This document shows positions 56,277 through 64,000 of a stretch of DNA of 64,000 nucleotides, piece after piece. The stretch spans positions 372,001 through 436,000 of the forward strand of contig NZ_JANAVY020000001.1 in the NCBI RefSeq assembly GCF_025195085.2. Reading direction: 5' to 3'. The stretch comes from Vibrio intestinalis. Lineage in GTDB: Bacteria; Pseudomonadota; Gammaproteobacteria; Enterobacterales; Vibrionaceae. The notes under the pieces are model-generated. The model was not told the DNA's origin. It was given only the letters and a program-made list of their open reading frames with translations, and searched no databases. Position numbers and translations under genes: made by a program. The stretch's first letter is position 1, and the number at the start of each line of letters is the position of its first letter.

Positions 56277-56798
56277 TTATAAGAAGTGGAATGTCGCGTT
56301 AAGCGTAAAGGTATTGATGTTATCGCTTTCACCTTCCACTTCTACTGCAAAGCTCTGGTAACCTGCACCGATTGTTAGACCAGGAAGTACAGAGTACTCT
56401 GCGCCAACACCGTACATGATATCGATGCCATCATCTGAAGGGATGCTACCAAAGTTACTGCTGTAACCGATATCGTAAGAGTGTAAGCCACCACGCGCGT
56501 AAACATGTAGAGGACCGAAATCAATACTTGGCTTAGCAGCAAAGTAAAGTGAGCTTGCATCCGCTTTTGCAGTGATACCTGCACGTGGAGCAGAAAACTC
56601 TACTTGACCAAAATCCCAGTAACCTGCTTCTAGGCCGATGAATGGTAGGATACCCGTACCAACATGCACACCGTATGCTGTGTCATTCTCGCCTGAAAAG
56701 TCAGATTGGCCGCCTTGAACACCACCGTAAATCCAAGAGTCTGCAGAAGCAGTCGCTGATGCACCTAATAGCGCCAAAGCGATAAGTGTCTTTTTCAT
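56277..56798 (-). CDS. OmpA-like outer-membrane beta-barrel protein, 173 aa
   Basis: Small outer-membrane barrel. Signal peptide residues 1-19 (ends ASA), then eight predicted strands with the usual pattern (WIYGGVQGG, YGVHVGTGILPFIGLEAGYW, LHVYARGGLHSYDI, EYSVLPGLTIGAGYQSFAVEV) and a C-terminal LNATFHFL. Similar in outline to the porin-family OmpX/OmpA barrels. ATG 56798 gives the signal peptide; the frame opens 26 codons earlier without one. The function is unknown. Confidence 0.87.
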   Translation of the reverse strand: MKKTLIALALLGASATASADSWIYGGVQGGQSDFSGENDTAYGVHVGTGILPFIGLEAGYWDFGQVEFSAPRAGITAKADASSLYFAAKPSIDFGPLHVYARGGLHSYDIGYSSNFGSIPSDDGIDIMYGVGAEYSVLPGLTIGAGYQSFAVEVEGESDNINTFTLNATFHFL

Positions 56799-56979
56799 AA
56801 TTAACCTTCTCTTTATCGTAATGCCAGTGAACGGCAAGGCTCTGCCGTTTCTCTGACATGGCTGTCTGTTGAGCAAAATAATGCAAATAGCATACCGTTA
56901 TGACAGGGCACTGTTAAATCTAAACAATCTAACAAGTTAGCGCCCAAAGTGTATTCAAAGGGCGCTGGCATAAAGGCTA

Positions 56980-59900
56980 TTAACAGTTGTCGATAGCGTT
57001 TTTCACTCGCTTGTCTGACACCGGATATGGCGTACCTAACTGCTGAGCAAAGAAGCTCACGCGAAGCTCTTCAAGCATCCAACGTACTTCTTTGACGTTT
57101 TCAGGCACTGCCACACCTTTCGGAATCTTGTTCAGTAGCTCTTTGTAATCATTCGCCACTGACTCAACCTTAAGCATGTGCAAGCGATCTTTATTTGGAT
57201 CGATTGGCAGTTTCTCCATACGACGCTCAACCGCTTTCAGGTAGCGAAGAATATCTGGCAGTCGTTTCCAACCACACTCAGTGGCAAATCCTTTAAAGAT
57301 AAGCCCTTCTACTTGCGCTTTAATGTCAGACAGCGCAAACGCCATGCTGAAATCAATCTTGCCTTTAAGCTTCTTATTGATGTTGAATGCCGTAGTTAAG
57401 ATCGTTTCCACTTGCTTAGCGATCTCAACCACAGTGTCACCGAGTTCTGCACGAATGTGTTCTTTCATCGCTTCGAACTTATCTGATTCCCAAACAAGGC
57501 CGCCCTGCTCTTCAATCAGCTTATCAACGCCACAAGCGATACAGTCATCAATCAGATCCAACACTTTACCGTAAGGGTTAAAGTAAAGACCCAGCTTAGA
57601 TTTGTTCGGCAAGTTCGCGTGCAGGTATTTGATTGGTGATGGCACATTGAGAAGAATCAGACGTCGCTGACCGGCACGCATCGCGTTGTGCTGCTCGAAC
57701 TCAGTTTCAAACAGTTTAATCTCAACACTGTCTTTGCTATCTACAATCGCTGGGTACGCTTTGACATCGTAACCGCCACGTTTTTGCTGATAAACCTGAG
57801 GCAGTTCACCAAAGCTCCAAGTGTGTAAACCTTGCTGCTCGATATCATCGTCTGCCACTTTAGATAAGGTTTCTTGCACCTTATCTTTTAGGCTTTCTTT
57901 TAGCTCATGAAGGTCTTTATTCTCTTTGAGTTTACGGTTGCGATGATCAACAGCGCGGAAAGTCACCTTCAAATGCTCAGGCACTTGCTCTAAGTTCCAA
58001 TCTTCTCGCAGTAGCTCAGTGCCTGTCATGCGGCGCAGCTCTTTCTCTAGTGCATCAAGCAATGGCATTTCCATTGGCGTTACACGAGCAAGGAACGCAT
58101 CGGCATAGTTTGGTGCAGGAACAAAGTTCTTACGCAGCGTTTTCGGTAGTGACTTAATCAAGCTCACAATCAGCTCATGGCGCAAACCCGGGATCTGCCA
58201 ATCAAAGCCTGATTGGTCAATCTGGTTTAAGATCGGCAGTGGCACATGCACTGTGACACCGTCACTATCTTCACCCGGTTCAAACTGGTAGCTTAGTTTT
58301 AACTTGAGGCCATTCTGGTGCCAGAAGTTCGGGTAGTCTAAATCCGTAACGTGGCTTGCATCGCCTTTGAACAGCATCTCTTTTTCAAAATTGAGTAGCT
58401 CTTTGTTTTGCTGCGAGGCTTTCTTCCACCACGAATCAAAATGCTTACCAGAAACGACTTCTGTACCTACACGCTGATCGTAGAAATCAAACAGCTCGTC
58501 ATCATCCACCAATATATCGCGGCGACGAGATTTATGCTCTAGTTCTTCAACTTCTTGCAATAGCTTACGGTTTTGTTTGAAGAAGGCGTGTTTGGTTTCC
58601 CATTCCCCTTCCACCAATGCGCTACGCACGAAAATCTCTCGGCTTATCACAGAATCAATATTGCCGTAGTTCACTAAGCGTTTTGGTACGATAGGAATTC
58701 CGTACAGCATGACTTTTTCATAAGCCATCACCGCTGCGCGTTTTTTCGACCAATGTGGCTCACTGTAGCTACGTTTAATCAGGTGTTTCGCTAAAGGCTC
58801 GATCCATTCTGGCTGAATCTTGGCGATAATACGGCCCCACAACCTTGATGTTTCCACCAGCTCGGCTGACATAATCCACTTCGGCTGCTTCTTAAATAGA
58901 CCAGAGGCAGGGAATATATGGAAACGAGCGTTGCGCGCACCTTGGTATTCGTTCTTCTCTTGGTCTTTCATACCAATATGAGAAAGCAGGCCAACTAAGA
59001 TAGCCGAGTGCACACCTTGGTATGACGCTGGCTCGTCATTGAGTTTAAAGTCCATTTCACGCATGGCTTGGTGAATCTGGAAGTAAACATCTTGCCACTC
59101 ACGTACACGCAAGTAGTTCAGGTAATCCTGCTTACACTGCTTGCGGAACTGATTGCCCGACAGTGCTTTTTGCTGCTTCTGGATGTAATCCCACAAGTTC
59201 ACAAACGTTAGGAAATCTGACTCTTCATGGAAGAAGCGACGATGCTTATCGTCTGATGATTGCTGTTTATCACTTGGGCGCTCACGCGGATCTTGAATCG
59301 ACAATGCCGAGGCAATGATCATCAACTCTTTGGTCGCACCGTATTTAGGTGATTCAAGTACCATACGCGCCAAACGTGGATCGATTGGTAAGCGAGCTAA
59401 CTGACGGCCAATCGCGGTAAGTTTTTTCTTATCACCTTCGCGGCCATTTTTCTCATTGCCGCTAATCGCACCTAACTCTTCTAGCAGGCGAACACCATCT
59501 TGAATGTTGCGCTTATCTGGCGCTTCAACAAATGGGAATGCTTGAATATCGCCAAGGCCCAGTGCCGTCATCTGCAAGATAACCGACGCTAGGTTCGTAC
59601 GCAGAATCTCAGGATCGGTAAACTCAGGACGGGACTCAAAATCCTCCTCCGAGTAAAGACGGATACAGATACCCTCTTCCACACGACCACAACGACCTTT
59701 ACGCTGGTTCGCACTCGCCTGAGAGACAGGCTCAATCGGAAGGCGCTGTACTTTAGTGCGGTAGCTATAACGGCTAATGCGCGCAGTACCCGGGTCAATC
59801 ACATACTTGATGCCCGGTACCGTTAACGAGGTTTCGGCTACGTTAGTTGCCAATACGATACGACGCCCAGCATGCGGCTGGAAGATCTTGTTCTGCTCAC

Positions 59901-60921
59901 CCGCAGACAAACGCGCGTAAAGAGGTACGATTTCCGTACTCTTTAAATTTCGTTTCGATAAGGCATCCGCCGTATCGCGAATCTCACGTTCACCGTTCAT
60001 GAAGATTAGGATGTCACCTAAGCCTTCATCACACAGCTCATCAACCGCTTCGAAGATACCTTCAAGTTGATCGCGGTCGCTGTCATCATCACCACGCAGC
60101 GGGCGATAGCGAGTTTCAACCGGATAAGTACGACCAGAAACTTCTATAATCGGCGCATTATTAAAGTGATTAGAGAATCGCTCTGGATCAATGGTTGCCG
60201 AAGTAATGATGACCTTCAAATCAGGACGACGCGGAAGCAACTCTTTCAAGTAACCAAGAATAAAATCGATGTTAAGGCTGCGCTCGTGCGCCTCATCGAT
60301 GATGATGGTGTCGTATTGATTTAAAAAACGGTCGTGTTGAATTTCAGCCAGTAGGATACCGTCTGTCATCAACTTGATTTGGGTATTGTCAGAAATTTGA
60401 TCGTTAAATCGAACTTTATAACCAACGAACTCGCCAAGTTGCGTTTCCATCTCTTCCGCAATGCGGTTGGCTACCGAACGTGCAGCCAATCGACGTGGCT
60501 GAGTATGACCAATCAGGCCAAATTTACCACGACCAAGCTCGGCACAAATTTTTGGTAGCTGAGTGGTTTTACCTGAACCTGTTTCACCGGCGACAATAAC
60601 CACTTGGTTTTCTTCGATGGCTTTGGCGATGTCATCGCGCTTTTGGCTGACGGGCAGGATTTCTGGGTATTCAATGGTTGGCTGATACGCGCTGCGCTGC
60701 TCTACATCCATCATGGATTTTGCGATATCGAGCGCGATCTCATCAAACACTGCGTTGCGGGCAGCGTCTTTCTTAATCTTGTTAGCACCTGCGATACGCT
60801 TACTTAAGCGGAATCGGTCGCGCAGCATGCATTGTTCAAGCGCTTTACGCAGAGAGGCAGCACTGTTGGCTTGCGATTTTTGCTCTGCTGGCTTGTTTTT
60901 ATTTGGCTGTGACGAAGTCAA
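56980..60921 (-). CDS. hrpA: ATP-dependent RNA helicase HrpA
   Basis: 1313-aa DEAH-box helicase (E. coli HrpA is 1300). Walker A GETGSGKTTQ (about residue 114), DEAHERSLN (about 208), SAT (about 241), NVAETSLT and QRKGRCGR (motif VI, which differs at the usual RAGRAGR) are present. The winged-helix, ratchet and OB-fold domains follow, then a long HrpA-specific C-terminal region of about 600 residues (for example VPLPILNQIDQSGFDWQIPG). In E. coli it releases stalled, collided ribosomes. An ATG three bases into the gene is the only plausible start; it is not in an operon. Confidence 0.97.
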   Translation of the reverse strand: MTSSQPNKNKPAEQKSQANSAASLRKALEQCMLRDRFRLSKRIAGANKIKKDAARNAVFDEIALDIAKSMMDVEQRSAYQPTIEYPEILPVSQKRDDIAKAIEENQVVIVAGETGSGKTTQLPKICAELGRGKFGLIGHTQPRRLAARSVANRIAEEMETQLGEFVGYKVRFNDQISDNTQIKLMTDGILLAEIQHDRFLNQYDTIIIDEAHERSLNIDFILGYLKELLPRRPDLKVIITSATIDPERFSNHFNNAPIIEVSGRTYPVETRYRPLRGDDDSDRDQLEGIFEAVDELCDEGLGDILIFMNGEREIRDTADALSKRNLKSTEIVPLYARLSAGEQNKIFQPHAGRRIVLATNVAETSLTVPGIKYVIDPGTARISRYSYRTKVQRLPIEPVSQASANQRKGRCGRVEEGICIRLYSEEDFESRPEFTDPEILRTNLASVILQMTALGLGDIQAFPFVEAPDKRNIQDGVRLLEELGAISGNEKNGREGDKKKLTAIGRQLARLPIDPRLARMVLESPKYGATKELMIIASALSIQDPRERPSDKQQSSDDKHRRFFHEESDFLTFVNLWDYIQKQQKALSGNQFRKQCKQDYLNYLRVREWQDVYFQIHQAMREMDFKLNDEPASYQGVHSAILVGLLSHIGMKDQEKNEYQGARNARFHIFPASGLFKKQPKWIMSAELVETSRLWGRIIAKIQPEWIEPLAKHLIKRSYSEPHWSKKRAAVMAYEKVMLYGIPIVPKRLVNYGNIDSVISREIFVRSALVEGEWETKHAFFKQNRKLLQEVEELEHKSRRRDILVDDDELFDFYDQRVGTEVVSGKHFDSWWKKASQQNKELLNFEKEMLFKGDASHVTDLDYPNFWHQNGLKLKLSYQFEPGEDSDGVTVHVPLPILNQIDQSGFDWQIPGLRHELIVSLIKSLPKTLRKNFVPAPNYADAFLARVTPMEMPLLDALEKELRRMTGTELLREDWNLEQVPEHLKVTFRAVDHRNRKLKENKDLHELKESLKDKVQETLSKVADDDIEQQGLHTWSFGELPQVYQQKRGGYDVKAYPAIVDSKDSVEIKLFETEFEQHNAMRAGQRRLILLNVPSPIKYLHANLPNKSKLGLYFNPYGKVLDLIDDCIACGVDKLIEEQGGLVWESDKFEAMKEHIRAELGDTVVEIAKQVETILTTAFNINKKLKGKIDFSMAFALSDIKAQVEGLIFKGFATECGWKRLPDILRYLKAVERRMEKLPIDPNKDRLHMLKVESVANDYKELLNKIPKGVAVPENVKEVRWMLEELRVSFFAQQLGTPYPVSDKRVKNAIDNC

Positions 60922-60977
60922 AGCGTGTCCTATTCTTTGCTGTATCTAAAACTGGCGGGATTGTATCACAGTTTGCT

Positions 60978-61015
60978 AATAAAACGCCCATAAGTACCAG
61001 TGCTTATGGGCGTTT
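60978..61015 (-). terminator. Terminator after the MipA/PagL-like gene
   Basis: AAACGCCCATAAG (60982-60994) pairs perfectly over 13 bp with 61003-61015, loop of eight bases. On the minus strand the stem is followed by TTTATTA. It lies between the outer-membrane gene and hrpA. Confidence 0.8.
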
Positions 61016-61050
61016 CGCAATCTAGGTTATAAGCCTATAACAACGAGCGG

Positions 61051-62373
61051 CTAAAACTCATATTGCAGATAAATCGTATTGTAGTTACTGCCACCTTTAA
61101 TTCGGCCAAACTGGGAGGCTTTTTCGAATATCGCACTACGGTGATGGAGTGAATAACCAAACCACATGTTTTCCCATTCCGGCTGATTAAATAGCTGACC
61201 GACATTCACATCTACAGAGAAATCTAAATAGTTAAGTAAGTTACTGGCGTTGTAGCCTTTTCTATCCATTTCGCTTTGTTCGATGTAGGTGATGTTGTCC
61301 ACGTAAGAGAGACCTTCCGCGATACCTAAACGCCAATCGATAGGCCACTCAACGGTAACGTAAGCTTTAATGGCCGCGACAAACTCAGTGCTGGATGATT
61401 GCACTTCTGACGACCAATGATGCACTAGACCCGGCGTGAAGTAGATGTCCAGAGGGAACCCAAACAACTCATCCGTTAATGGGTGACCATAAAACACCGA
61501 ACTAAGCTGGTTATTAAACGGATCTTTCTCTACGTTCAGCGCCAGAATGTCACCAATATTGGATGGTGTTCCCCAACCATGGGCAACACGTAGGTATGGT
61601 CGGTTAGACAGCTCTGATTTGTACTCTTTGTTCTTATCATTGAAGAATCCAAAACCAACGTACACTTCCCCTTGATATCTATCTTCAACGGCAAGAGCGT
61701 TATACGCATTGTCATCCAAGCGCGTTACACTGGTAGAGCCTAATAGATAAAGATTTGATGCCACGTGATAACGTACATCTAGACCTATTTTTGCATCCAC
61801 ACCGCCGCCAATTTTCTCGCCTGACGATTCGTGAAAAGCAAAATATTGGCTATTGAAATCCGCATCCTTGTATCTCAATGTCGCGAATGGCTTTAACAGC
61901 CAATCCCCTTGCTCAAATTCACCACCCACTGTGAGGTTAGTATGAAATCTCAGTTCATCATCTGTCATCAATTCCGTGTTTAGATGCCACTGCTCATCAA
62001 ACTGGTATTTGAGCTGAAAACCGTAATCTGCGGTATCCCCCTGCTCAGCATTTTGTACTGAGGCCGGAATATCAACAAAACGCATTCGGGTTAATACATT
62101 CAACTCAAGTTGCTCTTGCTGCCAATCATAAAGGTGCAAACCACCTTCTAATCCGTTGACGAAGACATATTCGTTTTCAAAAAACATCATAGGGACAAAA
62201 GTGCTAACACTTTGGTCTCCATCTTGGGTATCAAAAGGAATGCTGGCAACGCGATACATGGCCGCTAGCCCCCATTCTTGTTCAGAAAATTGATGTTTTT
62301 CATCTGCACTTACCGCGCAGTTTGCGAAGCTTAAAAAGCACACTGGCAACAGCCAGCGAGTGTTTATTGTCAT
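61051..62373 (-). CDS. Outer-membrane protein, MipA/OmpV-like with PagL-like end
   Basis: 440-aa outer-membrane barrel protein. A signal peptide (about 1-23, ends VSA) is followed by EWGLAAMYRVASIPFDTQDGDQ and VPMMFFENEYVFVNGLEGGLHLYD, which resemble the start of MipA/OmpV proteins, and by many paired strands ending in YLQYEF with a C-terminal Phe. The last 40 residues (WFGYSLHHRSAIF, then GGSNYNTIYLQYEF) recall the PagL-type lipid A deacylase, whose catalytic His and Ser are in H-x-S; the Glu of that triad is not obvious. No activity is proven, and the family assignment is tentative. Confidence 0.6.
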   Translation of the reverse strand: MTINTRWLLPVCFLSFANCAVSADEKHQFSEQEWGLAAMYRVASIPFDTQDGDQSVSTFVPMMFFENEYVFVNGLEGGLHLYDWQQEQLELNVLTRMRFVDIPASVQNAEQGDTADYGFQLKYQFDEQWHLNTELMTDDELRFHTNLTVGGEFEQGDWLLKPFATLRYKDADFNSQYFAFHESSGEKIGGGVDAKIGLDVRYHVASNLYLLGSTSVTRLDDNAYNALAVEDRYQGEVYVGFGFFNDKNKEYKSELSNRPYLRVAHGWGTPSNIGDILALNVEKDPFNNQLSSVFYGHPLTDELFGFPLDIYFTPGLVHHWSSEVQSSSTEFVAAIKAYVTVEWPIDWRLGIAEGLSYVDNITYIEQSEMDRKGYNASNLLNYLDFSVDVNVGQLFNQPEWENMWFGYSLHHRSAIFEKASQFGRIKGGSNYNTIYLQYEF

Positions 62374-62472
62374 TTTTTGGCCACTTAGACGTTATTAACG
62401 CGACTTTTTACTTATGTTTCAGGGCGATTAGCCGTTAAAATAGGATAATACGCTCTATTTACTCAAATAATT

Positions 62473-62838
62473 GTGAAAGTTTCCGAATTCAAGCATTTAC
62501 TTAATCAACTACCGACCGACGCCGACCTTAATTTGGTGACTGGCGACGAGTGGTTACCAGAACGCCTAATCGCTACCAATCAGGTGGACGATATGTTGTT
62601 TCTGCAATTCGACAACGCCCCTGACGAAGAGCAAGGTGAAGAAGAAGGCCGAGGCTTTGTTGAGCATGAGATTGAGCTAATTCGCGAACGCTTTGAACAG
62701 ATCATAGCAGAAGATAGCGATGCCAAAAGTAAAGCTGATGCAATACTTGCACTGTTTTTGATGGGCCATGAGCGTTCTAGCTCTGAAATCGTCGAATTAT
62801 TAGAAGCGCCCGACTTAGAAAATGAATACGTAGAATAA
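62473..62838 (+). CDS. Small acidic hypothetical protein, 121 aa
   Basis: Unrecognised soluble, acidic protein (for example DEEQGEEEGRGFVEHEIE), mostly helical, no cysteines. Start GTG 62473, no strong ribosome site. It stands 11 bases before the phosphatase gene and is probably translated with it. The N-terminal VSEFKHLLNQLPTDADLNLVTGDEWLP is like the start of small regulatory or binding proteins, but no family was identified. Confidence 0.7.
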   Translation: MKVSEFKHLLNQLPTDADLNLVTGDEWLPERLIATNQVDDMLFLQFDNAPDEEQGEEEGRGFVEHEIELIRERFEQIIAEDSDAKSKADAILALFLMGHERSSSEIVELLEAPDLENEYVE

Positions 62839-62849
62839 TTAGGATTTTG

Positions 62850-64000
62850 ATGACAGCAAATTCAGCTCTTCCCCTTATTCTTGCTGGGCCTATTCTCAGA
62901 AAGACCACCGCCAACGAACTGGTTATTTGGCTTGTCACCAGCCAACCGTTACAAGCCACTTTTGAGCTTTATGACGAAGCCAACCAAGGCTTAATTCACC
63001 AAGCTGAGTTTGATCTCTCTAGCCAACTTCAAGTAGGCCAGCACGCCCATGTTGTTTGCGCTCAGTTTAAAGGGGAATTTCCTACCAATATCGCGCTAAG
63101 TTACGATATTCAAACGGCTCAAGGTAGATTGGCAGATCTGATTCCTGAATTGCTATACCAGCAAGAGAGTCGCCCAGTTTTTAAAATCTCGACCAAAGCA
63201 GATTATTTGCTGCATGGCTCTTGCCGCAACCCTCATCACCCGAGCAAAGATGCGCTAGTACAAGCGGATTTAAAAGTCGCAAAGCAAACCCTTGAACAAC
63301 GCCCTGACATGCTAATGATGAGCGGCGATCAAATTTACGCAGATCATGTTGCAGGCCCAATGCTCGATGCCATCCACCAAGTGATTCAAACTCTTGGGCT
63401 ATATGATGAGCAGTTTACCGATGCGCCTATTTCATCATCTCAGCAGCTCTACTCTCACCCTTGGTGCTATTACCACCGCGATAAATTGCTGCCAACATAT
63501 CAGCCAGAACCTCGCCTACTGAATAGATTATTCCCTCATGTTCAAGAGCCTATTTTTAGCTCACGAGAGGCCGAGAATCACCTGATAAGTTTCAGCGAGT
63601 TTTTTGCCATGTACCTCATGGTTTGGTCTCCGACGGTATGGCAATTGGTCAATCTTAATCACCTTGCGGATAACAACTTTGTGCAAGGTGGAGAAAAGCT
63701 ATCAGCGGCGACCCAAAACAACTGGCACACAGAAAAGCCTATCATCGAGCAGTTTGTCGCAGGGCTTGGTAATAGCCAGCGCTTGATGGCGCACATCCCC
63801 ACTTACATGATCTTTGATGATCACGACATCACCGATGATTGGAACTTAACCGTGGGATGGGAAAAAGCCGCCTACGAAAACCCGTTTTCCAAACGCATTA
63901 TCGGTAACGGGTTGGTCGCTTATTGGCTATGCCAAGGTTGGGGCAATGAACCTGATAACTTTACTAGCGAGTTGCTCGCTTTAGCCAAGCGCTATTTCAG
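62850..64000 (+). CDS. PhoD-like metallophosphatase, partial (cut by window end)
   Basis: 383 residues visible, the 3' end lies outside the window; ATG 62850 is the start and no stop occurs up to position 64000. An N-terminal beta domain (residues 1-105) is followed by a metallophosphatase of the PhoD type: LLHGSCRNPHHPSKDA, MLMMSGDQIYADH (about residues 157-166, metal ligands) and YMIFDDHDITDDWN (about 321-334, the DDH-D metal site). FENPFSKRIIGNGLVAYWLCQGWGN fits the family's C-terminal half. No signal peptide is present, so it is cytosolic, unlike Bacillus PhoD. Substrate unknown (phosphodiester or phosphate ester). Confidence 0.87.
   Translation, partial: MTANSALPLILAGPILRKTTANELVIWLVTSQPLQATFELYDEANQGLIHQAEFDLSSQLQVGQHAHVVCAQFKGEFPTNIALSYDIQTAQGRLADLIPELLYQQESRPVFKISTKADYLLHGSCRNPHHPSKDALVQADLKVAKQTLEQRPDMLMMSGDQIYADHVAGPMLDAIHQVIQTLGLYDEQFTDAPISSSQQLYSHPWCYYHRDKLLPTYQPEPRLLNRLFPHVQEPIFSSREAENHLISFSEFFAMYLMVWSPTVWQLVNLNHLADNNFVQGGEKLSAATQNNWHTEKPIIEQFVAGLGNSQRLMAHIPTYMIFDDHDITDDWNLTVGWEKAAYENPFSKRIIGNGLVAYWLCQGWGNEPDNFTSELLALAKRYF

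Noticed and set aside
56941..56966. GCGCCC/GGGCGC hairpin after hrpA as a terminator
   Set aside because: The stem is convincing but no T tract follows on the minus strand; it may still be a stabilising structure.

Overview
The window looks like chromosome 1 of a Vibrio species (Gammaproteobacteria, Vibrionaceae). The grounds are gene content and order: rluB, yciO and rnm lie next to a trp operon that has separate trpG and trpD, fused trpCF and a Trp-rich leader peptide, and there are trxB-cydDC, asnS next to aspC, two HrpA/HrpB-type helicases and many small Vibrio-type hypothetical proteins. The species cannot be named from sequence reading alone. No tRNA, rRNA, CRISPR array, transposase or integrase was seen.

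Layout. 0-4.1 kb: a minus-strand accessory stretch with a periplasmic protein, a LacA-like acetyltransferase, a GNAT acetyltransferase, a DUF4336 protein, an orphan PTS IIB-like protein and a possible gene remnant upstream of it. 4.3-7.3 kb: a MATE exporter with a coupled small gene, then a DUF7916 TIM-barrel protein. 7.3-11.7 kb: queD, asnS and aspC. asnS is preceded by a 27-codon Asn-rich leader ORF that overlaps a terminator-like hairpin, a probable attenuator. 11.7-18.5 kb: a small outer-membrane barrel, a HrpB-like helicase, malic enzyme and a DUF3392/SanA pair. 18.5-28 kb: a diguanylate cyclase, a DUF2797 protein, a 2OG-Fe dioxygenase/cysteine-desulfurase-like pair, trxB and cydDC. 28-36.2 kb: a minus-strand signalling operon of a giant hybrid kinase, a REC-HD-GYP phosphodiesterase and a REC-REC-kinase. 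36.7-40.6 kb: a tight run of seven small secreted, membrane or TPR genes, bracketed by a 13-bp direct repeat and ending with an Imm58-like protein. 40.6-51.2 kb: a HAD phosphatase, rluB, yciO, rnm and the trp operon with operator, leader and attenuator. 51.4-64 kb: a dicarboxylate/amino-acid symporter behind a PurR-like palindrome, a ClpP-fold lipoprotein, a ynbABC-like phospholipid-synthesis operon, an OmpA-like barrel, hrpA, a MipA/PagL-like outer-membrane protein and a PhoD-type phosphatase cut by the window end.

How the genes work together. The trp genes convert chorismate to tryptophan and are controlled twice, by TrpR at a 16-bp palindrome on the -10 box and by attenuation. asnS seems to have its own amino-acid-sensing leader. 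The three signalling genes form one phosphorelay/c-di-GMP module, with a separate GGDEF cyclase elsewhere. CydDC and TrxB both serve thiol redox balance. The CDP-alcohol transferase, CdsA-like and PlsC-like genes together could make a complete alternative phospholipid branch. Assignments rest on motifs, lengths and gene order read by eye; no database search was run.
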